Shown piece after piece: positions 42,266 through 52,004 of a stretch of 64,000 nt of DNA. The DNA is taken from the NCBI RefSeq assembly GCF_023333595.1, contig NZ_JAIQZM010000025.1, positions 1-64,000 on the forward strand. The letters run 5' to 3'. How positions within the stretch are numbered: the first letter of the stretch is position 1; the number at the start of each line of letters is the position of its first letter. Below the pieces are notes generated by a model. That model ran no database searches and was not told where the DNA came from. It was given only the letters and a program-made list of their open reading frames with translations. The DNA is from Argonema galeatum A003/A1 (GTDB lineage Bacteria > Cyanobacteriota > Cyanobacteriia > Cyanobacteriales > Aerosakkonemataceae). The translations under genes and the position numbers were made by a program.

Positions 42266-42658
42266 ACAGTGAAAAACTCCAAAAATGAGAGATTTAAGTC
42301 GCTATAGTGCAGATAACTGAGAAATTAGCGACCCTGACTTTAAACTATTGTCAAATATCATTAAAATTGTATCACATTTTGTCGTTCTTGGCTTGTGGAA
42401 AACAGGAGTCTCAGTCGGTCTGGAATCTAGCACCTTTAACGATGACGGTGATCAGCTAGCAATTAGATTTGCTATTTCTCATAAAAAGTCTCAATCAAGT
42501 AGGTTTGGTTGATGAAAGAAACCCAACTTACTTGATTGGTGGGTATTTTTTCCTGCATTGGGATACTCGCGTTCCTACTCCCGAATCAGCGGTCTCTACT
42601 TGCTGCTATGGTGGAAAAAATCCCCAATGCCTAAGTTTTTGTCTACCAGGTTCGGACT
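42266..42658. other. intergenic region with one inverted repeat
   Basis: Divergent gap of about 390 bases, so promoters of gyrA and the deacylase gene should be here. A 14-bp inverted repeat (CAATCAAGTAGGTT at 42492-42505, one mismatch with 42525-42538) is the clearest structure. An ORF at 42469-42681 has no family resemblance and is not accepted. Confidence 0.55.
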
Positions 42659-43576
42659 ATGCTACCCGTAATTTACTCTGACGAGTTCCTGTTGCACGAT
42701 ACTGGCTTATATCACCCAGAACGTCCACAACGCTTAACTGCAATTGTAAAAGCTTTGCAGGCGGCACACTATGCTGACAAGCTGGAGTGGCAGGTGCCGA
42801 CGCCGGTAGAGAAAAGGTCTGTGATGCCTATCCTGCAAAAGGTTCACTCGCAAGAACACATTGAGAGAGTGCAGCGAATAGCGGAAAATGGCGGCGGATA
42901 TCTGGATGGGGATACGCCGATTTCTAAGAGTAGTTACGATATCGCATTGCTGGCGGTGAGTGCTTGGTTGGATGGGGTCGATCGCGTTCTAGCTACCTCA
43001 AACCCAGCTTTTGTGCTGGCACGTCCGCCGGGACATCACGCGGAACGCGATCGCGGCATGGGTTTTTGTTTATTTTCCAATGCTGCGATCGCCGCTTACT
43101 ACGCTTTGGAACAACCTGGGATCGATCGGGTTGCTATCCTAGATTGGGATGTGCATCACGGCAATGGCACGCAAGATATTGTAGAAAATCATCCCCAAAT
43201 TGGATATTGTTCATTGCATCAGTCGCCTTGCTATCCGGGAACGGGATATGCTGACGAAAGGGGAGAGTACAAAAACGTACTGAATATTCCGATGATACGG
43301 GGTAGCACTGTGGCTGAGTATCGCATAGAATTTGAATCCCAAGTGATGCCGTTTTTATCGAGATTTAAACCAGATGTTTTGATTGTCAGCGCTGGATACG
43401 ATGCAAATGCTGCCGATCCGTTAGCGAGTATTGAATTGCTACCGCCAGATTTTGGCTTGTTTACGGATTATTGTTTGCAATTAACTCGGAAAATTTTGTT
43501 TGGTTTGGAAGGCGGTTACGATTTGACTGCGCTGGCAGAGTCTGTGGTAGCAACGATCGAACGCTGTTTGGTTTAA
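42659..43576 (+). CDS. histone-deacetylase-family deacylase (acetoin-utilisation type)
   Basis: 305 residues. Conserved sites: substrate-channel text RPPGHHAERDRGMGFCLFSN, zinc ligands in ILDWDVHHGNGTQ (Asp, His) and the second Asp in SAGYDANAADPLA, and LEGGYDL near the end. Bacterial class II HDAC-like proteins remove acetyl or acyl groups from polyamines or lysines. The true substrate is unknown. All catalytic residues are present, so it should be active. Followed by a strong hairpin at 43583-43615. Confidence 0.9.
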   Translation: MLPVIYSDEFLLHDTGLYHPERPQRLTAIVKALQAAHYADKLEWQVPTPVEKRSVMPILQKVHSQEHIERVQRIAENGGGYLDGDTPISKSSYDIALLAVSAWLDGVDRVLATSNPAFVLARPPGHHAERDRGMGFCLFSNAAIAAYYALEQPGIDRVAILDWDVHHGNGTQDIVENHPQIGYCSLHQSPCYPGTGYADERGEYKNVLNIPMIRGSTVAEYRIEFESQVMPFLSRFKPDVLIVSAGYDANAADPLASIELLPPDFGLFTDYCLQLTRKILFGLEGGYDLTALAESVVATIERCLV

Positions 43577-43582
43577 AACCAA

Positions 43583-43615
43583 AGAAACCCGGTTTCTTCG
43601 AGAAACCGGGTTTCT
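43583..43615. repeat. AGAAACCCGGTTTCT hairpin
   Basis: Perfect 15-bp arms (43583-43597 and 43601-43615) around a TCG loop. The same arm sequence forms the hairpin at 63438-63470 and a half-copy lies near 35780. It lies seven bases after the deacylase stop and may end transcription, although no T-run follows. Confidence 0.85.
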
Positions 43616-43747
43616 GCAACCTTGTTCTCGTGACCAGGTTGAACCCGATCGCGAATTCCCGGAGGTTCTACCTCCCAGCCGTGCAAGATCTCAAGCTAAA
43701 GAAACCAAGTTTCTACAAGCCATAACTTCTTATTAAGGTAAAAAATA

Positions 43748-45163
43748 ATGATTCAAGTTGCTATCTTCGTTTGCGTCGGCTGGCTTTTCTCAGTTTGTCT
43801 CCACGAATTCGGTCACGCGATCGTTGCCTATTGGGGAGGAGATACTTCTGTAAAAGACAAGGGGTATCTCACCTTAAACCCACTCAAATATACCGATTTC
43901 AATTTGAGTTTGGTTCTGCCGTTGATCTTTCTGCTTTTAGGTGGAATTCCCTTACCGGGTGCGGCAGTTTATATCGACCAGCGAAGACTACGCAGTCGTT
44001 GGTGGAAAAGTGCGGTTTCAGCAGCAGGGCCATTTGCGAGTATTCTGGTCGCGGTTTTATTGACAATAACTTTTCGGTTTGGTTCGCCATTGCCATTAGG
44101 TGAATATAGGTGGATATGGCCAGCTTTAGCATTTCTAACTTACCTGGAAATATATGTAGTTATACTCAATTTGCTGCCTATTCCAGGTCTTGATGGTTAT
44201 GGTATTATTGACCCGTGGTTACCTCCAGAAATTCAAGAGCGATCGCGAAAGTTCGGTCAATATGGAATTGTTATCCTCTTCATCCTGCTTTGGTTCGTGG
44301 AACCGCTGAATCGTTTGTTGGGAGATGCCGCTTTTTACATTAGCCAAATGGTTGGGATTCCATTGGGAATGGTGGGACTAGGATATGTTTTATTCAACGA
44401 ATGGGCAAAGGTTTTGCTAGTAGTAGCAATTGCGATCGCTTTCGCGGTACGTCAAGTAACGCGAAAACCGCATGAGGTTTGGTATGAACGAGGTAATGGA
44501 AACATAAAAGGGCGAAAATATGAAGAAGCGATCGCAGCTTTTGACCAAGCTATTCGAGTCAAGTCAGATTTCCATGAAGCTTGGTATATGCGAGGTTATG
44601 CCCTACTGCAATTACAGCGGTATGAAGATGCGATCGCAGCTTACGATAAAGCCATTGAAATCAAATCTGACTATTGGGAAGCTTGGCACGATCGAGGTAT
44701 TGTGCTAGAAGTTTTGCAGCGATATGAAGATGCGATCGCATCTTATCAAAAAGCGGTAGAAATTAAACCAGACTTCCATCTAGCTTGGGGCAAATTAGGG
44801 AAAATGCTAAATAATTTAGAACGTTACGAAGAAGCACTTTCTGCCTATGACAAGGCGATTGAAATACAACCTTATGACGCTAGTATTTGGACCGACAGAG
44901 GTGTGGCGTTAGGATATTTGAAGCGATATGATGATGCGATCGCATCTTGCGAGAAAGCGATTAAGATCGATCCTAGATACTTTTATGCTTGGTATAATAA
45001 AGCTGGTTGTTACGCCGAACAAGGCAAGGTAGATTTGGCAATTGAAGATTTGAAACAAGCAGTCAAAATTGACGCCGGTAAATTAAAAGATTGTGCCAAA
45101 ACTGACAAGAGTTTCGATTCAATTCGCGATCGGCCAGCTTTTAGAGAGTTGATGGGTGAATAA
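43748..45163 (+). CDS. M50 site-2-protease-like membrane protein with TPR repeats
   Basis: 471 residues. The zinc-binding HEFGHAIVAYW lies in the first membrane helix and the second metal segment LLPIPGLDGYGI further on, both standard for M50 intramembrane metalloproteases. About six membrane helices occupy residues 1-240. The C-terminal 220 residues are six to seven tetratricopeptide repeats (AWYMRGYALLQLQRYEDAIA style) that should lie in the cytoplasm. The combination suggests regulated intramembrane proteolysis guided by protein-protein contacts. The target is unknown. Confidence 0.87.
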   Translation: MIQVAIFVCVGWLFSVCLHEFGHAIVAYWGGDTSVKDKGYLTLNPLKYTDFNLSLVLPLIFLLLGGIPLPGAAVYIDQRRLRSRWWKSAVSAAGPFASILVAVLLTITFRFGSPLPLGEYRWIWPALAFLTYLEIYVVILNLLPIPGLDGYGIIDPWLPPEIQERSRKFGQYGIVILFILLWFVEPLNRLLGDAAFYISQMVGIPLGMVGLGYVLFNEWAKVLLVVAIAIAFAVRQVTRKPHEVWYERGNGNIKGRKYEEAIAAFDQAIRVKSDFHEAWYMRGYALLQLQRYEDAIAAYDKAIEIKSDYWEAWHDRGIVLEVLQRYEDAIASYQKAVEIKPDFHLAWGKLGKMLNNLERYEEALSAYDKAIEIQPYDASIWTDRGVALGYLKRYDDAIASCEKAIKIDPRYFYAWYNKAGCYAEQGKVDLAIEDLKQAVKIDAGKLKDCAKTDKSFDSIRDRPAFRELMGE

Positions 45164-45482
45164 AAGTAGGCTATGGTTAAGTTAACATACTCCAACCAAC
45201 AATAGCCTCTTAAGTCTGCGTAAGCTGTTAAGCATTTAAATTTCTGAGGCGATCTAAGCCAGTAAAGGGGTTCAGCCTCTAAAATACCCAGTTTAAATGC
45301 TCAACAGCTTAGGCAGACTTCAGTCTGAGGGCAGTGCATGGAAGATATTATTGCCAAAATACCTATAATGGGTGAAGCGCTGCTATAAAACACTTGTTTA
45401 ACTGTAAATAGACTCTTATGCCGAACTTCTAAATTTTCAATCTGAAATATAAGATAGTATAAGACCCGTTGTGAGGTGAGCG
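45164..45482. repeat. gap with a large imperfect inverted repeat
   Basis: Arms 45212-45240 and 45292-45320 match at 27 of 29 positions (AAGTCTGC, then AAGCTGTTAAGCATTTAAA on the left). The loop is about 50 nt. It resembles a MITE lacking obvious target duplications. GAGGTGAG at 45472-45479 is the ribosome site of the next gene. Confidence 0.75.
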
Positions 45483-46835
45483 ATGGCACTGGATTTGTCG
45501 AAATTTTACCAGGTATACAACCCCAGCAAGACCCTAAACGTGGGGAATGCCCAGGATCGGAAATATTATATCGATTTTTCCGCAGTACGCGGTGGCAAAA
45601 TTATTGAAGAATTGGGACGAACGATCGCCCGCCTTTCTCCAGATGAGCCAACTTGCCAGCTGTTTACAGGACACATCGGCTGTGGTAAATCCACGGAACT
45701 ATTGCGCTTGAAAAATGAGTTAGAGCAACAGAAATTTCATGTTGTGTATTTTGAATCTAGCCAAGATTTGGTAATGGCCGATCTTGACGTAACAGATATT
45801 TTGCTTGCTATTGCTCGCCAAGTTAGCGAAAGTTTGGAGCAAGCAAAAATCGTTCTGCAACCGCGAGGTTTCAAAGCTTTACTGCAAGGTGCGGCCAAAG
45901 TTTTGCAAACAGAAATCGAACTTTCAGGTAAAGCTTCGGTGCCGGGAGTTGGCAATCTCAAGGCTAGCACATCGGGAGAGTTTTCTGTAGGTTTCGGTAT
46001 TGGCGAAATTACAGCTAAAACTAAAAACAGTCCGGATCTTCGCTCTCAGTTGAGGCAATATTTAGAGCCGCGTACAGATACGCTTTTAGAAGTAATTAAT
46101 AAAGAATTACTGGAACCTGCAATTAAAGAATTGAAGCTGCAAAACAAACAAGGACTGGTAGTAATTATCGATAATCTCGATCGCATGAGTATCTCGGCGA
46201 AACCATCGGGTCGATCGCAGCCAGAGTATCTGTTTGTAGACCGAGGAGAACAACTGAAACAACTGAAGTGCCATTTGGTTTACACTATTCCTTTAGTGCT
46301 AACTTTCTCCAACGATCAAGGAATGCTGAATAATCGTTTTGGGGTGGAACCGAAATTATTGCCGATGGTGCGGGTGCGATCGCGCTCCGGGAGCGTGTAT
46401 GATGAGGGTATGGAACTGATGCGACAAATGGTGTTAGCAAGAGCTTTCCCGGATGTAGAACCGCAACAGCGACTGACACTCATTTCAGAAGTGTTTGATT
46501 CTCTGGAAACCTTAGACCGTTTGTGCTTAGTTAGTGGCGGTCACGTGCGAAACTTGTTGGTGCTGCTTCATAGCTGTCTCCAAAAAGAAGATCCCCCTCT
46601 TTCGCGCAAGTGTTTGGAAGATGTAATTAGGAGACAGCGGGATGCGTTAATTCGAGCCGTTAGCGATCGAGAGTGGGAATTGCTCTTCCAGGTAGCAAAA
46701 CAGCAAATAGTAAAAGGTGAAGACGAATACCAAACCCTCTTACGCAGTATGTTTGTATTTGAATATCAGGATGAAGAGGGAGGATGGTTTAGTATCAATC
46801 CAATTTTGGCAGAGGCAAAACAATTGCAGTCATGA
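45483..46835 (+). CDS. AAA/STAND-type ATPase, first gene of a two-gene operon
   Basis: 450 residues. Walker A is TGHIGCGKSTELLRLKNEL near residue 65 and Walker B is LVVIIDNLDRM near residue 230. The fold looks like a P-loop NTPase of the KAP/AAA-like kind; no membrane segment is seen. A sequence-variable region around residues 140-185 is rich in Gly, Ser and Lys. Its last codons overlap the start of the 1607-residue STAND protein in ATGA, so the two are translated together. The function is not known; role in stress or phage response is inferred from the partner. Confidence 0.8.
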   Translation: MALDLSKFYQVYNPSKTLNVGNAQDRKYYIDFSAVRGGKIIEELGRTIARLSPDEPTCQLFTGHIGCGKSTELLRLKNELEQQKFHVVYFESSQDLVMADLDVTDILLAIARQVSESLEQAKIVLQPRGFKALLQGAAKVLQTEIELSGKASVPGVGNLKASTSGEFSVGFGIGEITAKTKNSPDLRSQLRQYLEPRTDTLLEVINKELLEPAIKELKLQNKQGLVVIIDNLDRMSISAKPSGRSQPEYLFVDRGEQLKQLKCHLVYTIPLVLTFSNDQGMLNNRFGVEPKLLPMVRVRSRSGSVYDEGMELMRQMVLARAFPDVEPQQRLTLISEVFDSLETLDRLCLVSGGHVRNLLVLLHSCLQKEDPPLSRKCLEDVIRRQRDALIRAVSDREWELLFQVAKQQIVKGEDEYQTLLRSMFVFEYQDEEGGWFSINPILAEAKQLQS

Positions 46836-49800
46836 TGACTTTTTACCCAGAAAATGTAAAAAACGATGAATCCTTGAGAACTCTGGTGCGGGCAATAGAG
46901 TTTTCTCAAGGGCAGTTTTCGCTGATTTTGGCACGCTGCAACTATACAAATTTAAGGCAGCGCTTGATGCAACAGTTGCGCGAATTATGCCCGATCGAGT
47001 TGAGAGAATTAGTCATCGAGCCGTCTGCAAAAAACCTTTATACAGCTATTCGGGAAGACTCGAAAAAATCGCCTCAGCAAGCGATTGTTATTTCTGGTTT
47101 GGAGTTAGCGATATCTCTTGATGCCCTACTAATTTGCACCAACCAAATGCGGGAGGAATTTGGCGAAAATTTATCGTTTCCGGTGGTGTTGTGGGTGACA
47201 GATGAGGTACTGCAAAAGCTGATCCGAACAGCACCGGATTTTGAGAGTTGGGCAGCCGCTCCCATCGAATTTGAGATGGCAAATGATGAGTTAATTTATT
47301 TCATCAAGCAAACTACGGATGAAGTATTTGCTAAAGTTTTAGATGCCGGTGCGGGCATATTTCTAGACAATGCCGCTCTCAATTTGGAAATTGGTTCTCC
47401 ACGTCGCATCGAACTGGGATCGGCACAGAAAGAACTGCAAAATCGCGGTGTGAGTTTAGATCCAGAACTAGAAGCCAGTTTGGAATTTGTTTTGGGTCGA
47501 GATGTTAATAATTTAACAGTGCAGTCTCGGCAAAATTACGAGAATAGTTTAGCACTTTGGCAGACTAGCGATAACCTGGAACGGCGAGGGTGCGTGCTGC
47601 ATAGTCTGTCATTGTGGTGGCGCACTTACGGTATGCGGCATCCAGCCGAGCAGGGGCTAGCTTTCGATCGATCGAAAGATTATTTGCAGCAATGCGTTGA
47701 AGCTTTCGAGCGAGCTAATCGGCCTGATTTGGTCGCCAAATTTATCAATCCTTTGGGAGATGTCCTGCAAAGACTTCAACAGTGGGATGAGTTAGAAGTT
47801 GTTGCTAAAAAAGCGTTAGCTCTCCATCAAACCTATTCCGATTTGTTTAGATTGGCGCGAGTTTATGGCTTTCTTGCTGAAGTGGCGTTGGCTAAATCGG
47901 GTTGGGTACAAGCGCAGGAATACGCTCGAGAAGCGTTGGAGATTTTAGCAAATGGTGAAGAAATTGCATCGACTTCTGGTTCATCCGATCGCCACACCAT
48001 TTTAGATTGGGAACGCTCATTTCATAAAGGTTGGTATTTGTTTGCGTTAGCCAGAGCGCAACTGCATTTAGGTGGGGTAGATGAGGCGATCGAAACCTTG
48101 GAAACTGCCAGGACGGAAACTAAACCTCAGTACGATCCAGAGCTTTATATTTCAATTGTATGCGAGTTGCGAAATGCTTACTTTCAACAATGTCAATATA
48201 TAACTGCATTTCAGTTTAAGCAGGAGCAATATGCGATCGAGCAGCAGTACGGTTTTCGAGCTTTCATCGGTGCTGGTAGATTGCAGCCAAAACAACAAAT
48301 AACTAATCCTGCCTTACCTTATGTCGAACAGGAAACCCAACAAATTTTTGCTTCTGAAAGGCAGCAAGATATCAATCGCTTAGTCGAGAGAATGAGTCGC
48401 GATGACCACAAACTAACGGTAATTCACGGACAGTCAGGTGTTGGCAAAAGTTCAATTTTGCAGGCTGGATTAGTACCGAAATTAAAACAAAAAATTATTG
48501 GTAGCCGTAATGTACTGCCTGTTTTGCAGCAAGTCTATACCGATCGGATTAAGGAACTGGGAAAACGTCTTGCAGAGGCACTTGTAGAGACGGGTAAATT
48601 CGCCAGCGATGGCATCGATTCGACGGCATCTATACTCGAACAGTTGCGAAAGAATGCCGAACAAAACTTGCTGACGGTGCTAATTTTTGACCAGTTTGAG
48701 GAATTTTTCTTTGTTTGCACCGACTCGATCGAGCGGCGTTTCTTTTACGATCTTCTGCGCGATTGCCTAGAGATTCCCTTTGTAAAAGTTATTCTGTCGC
48801 TGCGAGAGGATTATCTGCATTACTTGTTAGAGTTCCAGCGCATCACGAGTTTGCAGCCGATTAACAATAATATTTTGGATAAGAATATTCTTTATTACTT
48901 AGGTAATTTTTCAGCCAAAGATGCAAAATTAGTTATTCAAAATTTGACCGGACGATCCAAGTTTTACTTACAGCCAGATTTTATTGATGAATTAGTGCGG
49001 GATCTGGCGGGAGATTTTGGAGAAGTGCGCCCGATCGAATTGCAAGTTGTAGGCGCACAACTGCAAACCGAAAATATCACCACGCTGGCTCAATACAGGC
49101 AACGCGGGCCAAAGAAAAAACTGGTCGAGCGGTATTTAGAAGAAGTAGTTAAAGATTGCGGGCCAGAAAACGAACGCGCTGCCCAATTGGTTTTATACTT
49201 GCTCACAGATGAAAACAACACTCGCCCCCTAAAAACCCGCACTCAGTTAGCAGTCGATTTAGCAGCAGAAGCCGACAAATTAGATTTGGTGCTGGAAATT
49301 TTTGTGAAATCGCGATTAGTATTTTTGCTGCCAGAAACACCAGCCGATCGCTATCAACTTGTTCACGATTATTTAGTTGCTTTTATCCGCCAACAAAAAG
49401 GCGCTGCATTAATTGCAGAATTAGAAGAAGAGAGAAAGCAGCGTCGGATTAGCGATCGGAAGTTAAATCGTTTTCTGAAACGTGCGCTAGTAGGTTCGAC
49501 GGCAGCAGTAGTTTTACTGTCAATTTCAACAGTTTCGGCACTGATATTCGCGCAGCAAGCACAAAGGGAAAAAAATCGATCGGAAATTGCCAAGATTGAA
49601 GCGCTGAATGCAGCATCGGAAGCACTTTTGCTGTCTCACGATCGGCTGGGGGCATTAACAAACAGCGTCAAAGCAGGTAAACAATTACTGGCAACAAAAG
49701 TATCGGATAATCTTTTGCATCAAACTGAAGAAACATTACGGCACGCGATCGTCTCGGACGTTCGAGAAGTGAACCGTTTGCAAGGACATAGCGATTGGGT

Positions 49801-51655
49801 AAATGCCGTTAGTTTCAGTCCCGACGATGAAACGATCGCCACCGCCAGCGCTGACAAAACTATAAAACTTTGGCGGCGCAACGGACAGGAAATTCGCACT
49901 CTTTCAGGACACAACGATCGGGTGACTAGCATTAGTTTTAGCCCTAACGGTGAGACTCTAGCTTCAGCTGACGGAAAAGGTATTATTAAGCTGTGGCGGT
50001 ACAAAGACGGTAAGGAAATCAAAACCTTCCTAGCGCATAAAGGGTGGATTTTTAACGTTATTTACAGCCCTAATGGTGAGACTTTAGCCTCAGCCAGTAA
50101 AGACAAAACCGTGAAGCTGTGGCGCAAAGACGGCACACTTCTTAAAACATTAGGCAAACATGATGACAGGGTTACTGGACTCAGTTTTAGCCCCGACGGT
50201 AAGACTCTAGCCTCAGCTAGCCTTGACGGTATTATTAAGCTGTGGAGCAGCAAAGATGGTAAAGAAATCAAAACTTTTAAAGCACACAATAAGTGGCTCG
50301 CAAACCTCAGTTTCAGCCCAGACGGTCAGATTCTAGCCTCAGCCAGTGACGACGACACAATCAAATTCTGGAACAAGGACGGTAAGCTGCTCAAAACCAT
50401 TCCAGCAAACAGCAACAAAGTCTATAGGATTCGTTTTAGTCCTGACGGTAAGACGCTTGCCTCAGCTGGTGAAGACAGTACATTGAAAATCTGGAGAGTT
50501 AACGACGGCATCTTGCTTCATACTCTCCAAGGACACAAAGGAAGCCTTGTAGGTATCAGTTTCAAACGCGATGGCAAGACAATTGCTTCCGCGAGTACCG
50601 ATACCACTGTGAGAATATGGCAACTTGACAGCACGTCATTTCAAACTATCCAAGTAAATAGCGTTGATGATGTAATTTTCAGTCCAGATGGTAAGACGAT
50701 CGCCTCAGCTAGTAATGACGACAAGCTCATTAAAATTTGGCGACTTAACGGCACATTAATCCAAAATATTCAAGGAGTTTCCGGTTTCGTCAGTTTCAGT
50801 CCCGATGGTAAAACTCTAGCTTTGGGTGGCGATAATCATACTATCAAGCTTTTACAGCTAAATGGCAAACAAGTCAAAATATTAGCAGGTCATAAAGAAC
50901 AAATTAATACGGTTAGTTTCAGCCCCGACGGTCAGATGCTTGCTTCGGCAAGTAATGACAATACCATCAAACTTTGGCGCAAGAATAGTGTTTGGCCTAA
51001 AACATTTAACGGTCATACTCGTCCGGTCTGTTGCGTCAGTTTCAGTCGGAATAACCAAATAATTGCTTCGGCTGGTGATGATAACACCGTTAAACTTTGG
51101 CAACTTGATGGCAAGGAATTGGCAACAATTCGGGGACACAGCGATCGGGTTACTAGCATTAGTTTTAGCCCAGACGGTCAGACAATTGCTTCGGGAAGTG
51201 TGGACAAAACTATCAAACTCTGGGGTAAGGATGGCAAATTAATTCACACTTTCCAAGGGCATAATGCAGCGATTGCTAGCGTTAGTTTCAGTCCTGACGG
51301 TCAGATGCTTGTTTCGGGCAGCGATGACAAAACTATCAAAATCTGGCGCAAGGATGGCACATTGTTTCAAACTCTCCAAGGGCATAATGCGAAGGTCAAT
51401 GCAGTCAATTTCAGTCCCGACGGACAGAGGCTTGTCTCGGCTAGCGATGACAAAACTATTATTATATGGAATTGGAAGATTCTGCGGGATTTGGATTTAG
51501 ATAATCTACTCGATCGCGGTTGCAATTTGTTGCATGACTATCTAAAGACTAACGCTAATGTCAGTGAAGATCGCGATCTTTGCAAGAGTATTTCAGTGGT
51601 GTCGCCCACATCCGCCGGGGGTTCAAACCCCCGTCTCATAGCGAAAGTCCTCTAA
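46832..51655 (+). CDS. TPR-STAND NTPase with TM segment and 14 WD40 repeats
   Basis: 1607 residues. The N-terminal 200 residues (FSQGQFSLILARCNYTNLRQ) are a second nucleotide-binding-like domain without a clear P-loop. Helical TPR-like repeats occupy about 230-500. The STAND core has Walker A HGQSGVGKSSILQAGLVP near residue 535 and LIFDQFEEFFF as Walker B. A transmembrane helix is near 890-908 (STAAVVLLSISTVSALIFA). Fourteen WD40 repeats (about 970-1547) form two seven-bladed propellers. The tail LDNLLDRGCNLLHDYLKTN matches the other WD40 protein at 3682-6855. Its last 14 codons lie in an inverted repeat. Confidence 0.87.
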   Translation: MMTFYPENVKNDESLRTLVRAIEFSQGQFSLILARCNYTNLRQRLMQQLRELCPIELRELVIEPSAKNLYTAIREDSKKSPQQAIVISGLELAISLDALLICTNQMREEFGENLSFPVVLWVTDEVLQKLIRTAPDFESWAAAPIEFEMANDELIYFIKQTTDEVFAKVLDAGAGIFLDNAALNLEIGSPRRIELGSAQKELQNRGVSLDPELEASLEFVLGRDVNNLTVQSRQNYENSLALWQTSDNLERRGCVLHSLSLWWRTYGMRHPAEQGLAFDRSKDYLQQCVEAFERANRPDLVAKFINPLGDVLQRLQQWDELEVVAKKALALHQTYSDLFRLARVYGFLAEVALAKSGWVQAQEYAREALEILANGEEIASTSGSSDRHTILDWERSFHKGWYLFALARAQLHLGGVDEAIETLETARTETKPQYDPELYISIVCELRNAYFQQCQYITAFQFKQEQYAIEQQYGFRAFIGAGRLQPKQQITNPALPYVEQETQQIFASERQQDINRLVERMSRDDHKLTVIHGQSGVGKSSILQAGLVPKLKQKIIGSRNVLPVLQQVYTDRIKELGKRLAEALVETGKFASDGIDSTASILEQLRKNAEQNLLTVLIFDQFEEFFFVCTDSIERRFFYDLLRDCLEIPFVKVILSLREDYLHYLLEFQRITSLQPINNNILDKNILYYLGNFSAKDAKLVIQNLTGRSKFYLQPDFIDELVRDLAGDFGEVRPIELQVVGAQLQTENITTLAQYRQRGPKKKLVERYLEEVVKDCGPENERAAQLVLYLLTDENNTRPLKTRTQLAVDLAAEADKLDLVLEIFVKSRLVFLLPETPADRYQLVHDYLVAFIRQQKGAALIAELEEERKQRRISDRKLNRFLKRALVGSTAAVVLLSISTVSALIFAQQAQREKNRSEIAKIEALNAASEALLLSHDRLGALTNSVKAGKQLLATKVSDNLLHQTEETLRHAIVSDVREVNRLQGHSDWVNAVSFSPDDETIATASADKTIKLWRRNGQEIRTLSGHNDRVTSISFSPNGETLASADGKGIIKLWRYKDGKEIKTFLAHKGWIFNVIYSPNGETLASASKDKTVKLWRKDGTLLKTLGKHDDRVTGLSFSPDGKTLASASLDGIIKLWSSKDGKEIKTFKAHNKWLANLSFSPDGQILASASDDDTIKFWNKDGKLLKTIPANSNKVYRIRFSPDGKTLASAGEDSTLKIWRVNDGILLHTLQGHKGSLVGISFKRDGKTIASASTDTTVRIWQLDSTSFQTIQVNSVDDVIFSPDGKTIASASNDDKLIKIWRLNGTLIQNIQGVSGFVSFSPDGKTLALGGDNHTIKLLQLNGKQVKILAGHKEQINTVSFSPDGQMLASASNDNTIKLWRKNSVWPKTFNGHTRPVCCVSFSRNNQIIASAGDDNTVKLWQLDGKELATIRGHSDRVTSISFSPDGQTIASGSVDKTIKLWGKDGKLIHTFQGHNAAIASVSFSPDGQMLVSGSDDKTIKIWRKDGTLFQTLQGHNAKVNAVNFSPDGQRLVSASDDKTIIIWNWKILRDLDLDNLLDRGCNLLHDYLKTNANVSEDRDLCKSISVVSPTSAGGSNPRLIAKVL

Positions 51656-51702
51656 AGAGGACTGAAATTCTCTTCCAGTCCTCTTTAGAGGACTTTCGCT
51701 AT
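51638..51702. repeat. perfect 27-bp inverted repeat overlapping the WD40 stop
   Basis: Arms 51638-51664 and 51676-51702 (containing GTCCTCTAAAGAGGAC) are exact reverse complements around an 11-nt loop. Smaller hairpins flank it: GGGGGTTCAAACCCCC on the left and CCAGGGACTTGAGTCCCTGG on the right. A related hairpin with GTCCACATGAGTGGAC lies near 51880. The gap to 52004 contains no gene. Confidence 0.88.
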
Positions 51703-52004
51703 TAGCCAGGGACTTGAGTCCCTGGCGGGTTTTGGGTTAATATAGCAAAAGTCAAAAGTCAAAAGTGAAATGCTTGCTGTAAATTGGTTCTGGCGTTTTA
51801 GGATGCCCTAACCGCCCTGACGGCTGCTATAACAATGGTGCAAGTTATCAGTTTTAATGGACTGTCAGATTAGTATTCAGTCCACATGAGTGGACTTTAG
51901 CTATAAGAAAGGCGATTTGAATCGCAGCCCAAAAAGCGCTATAAGTTGACAAATAAATACGATCGCGCTAAGCTTAATTTACGATGTAAATAAAACCAAT
52001 AACA

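Noticed and set aside
42469-42681. 70-codon ORF upstream of the deacylase gene
   Set aside because: It overlaps the start of the well-supported gene, spans an inverted repeat and shows no family resemblance.
43583-43615. AGAAACCCGGTTTCT hairpin as a classical terminator
   Set aside because: The stem is strong but lacks a T-run and recurs at 63438-63470 away from a gene end, so a repeat element is the safer label.
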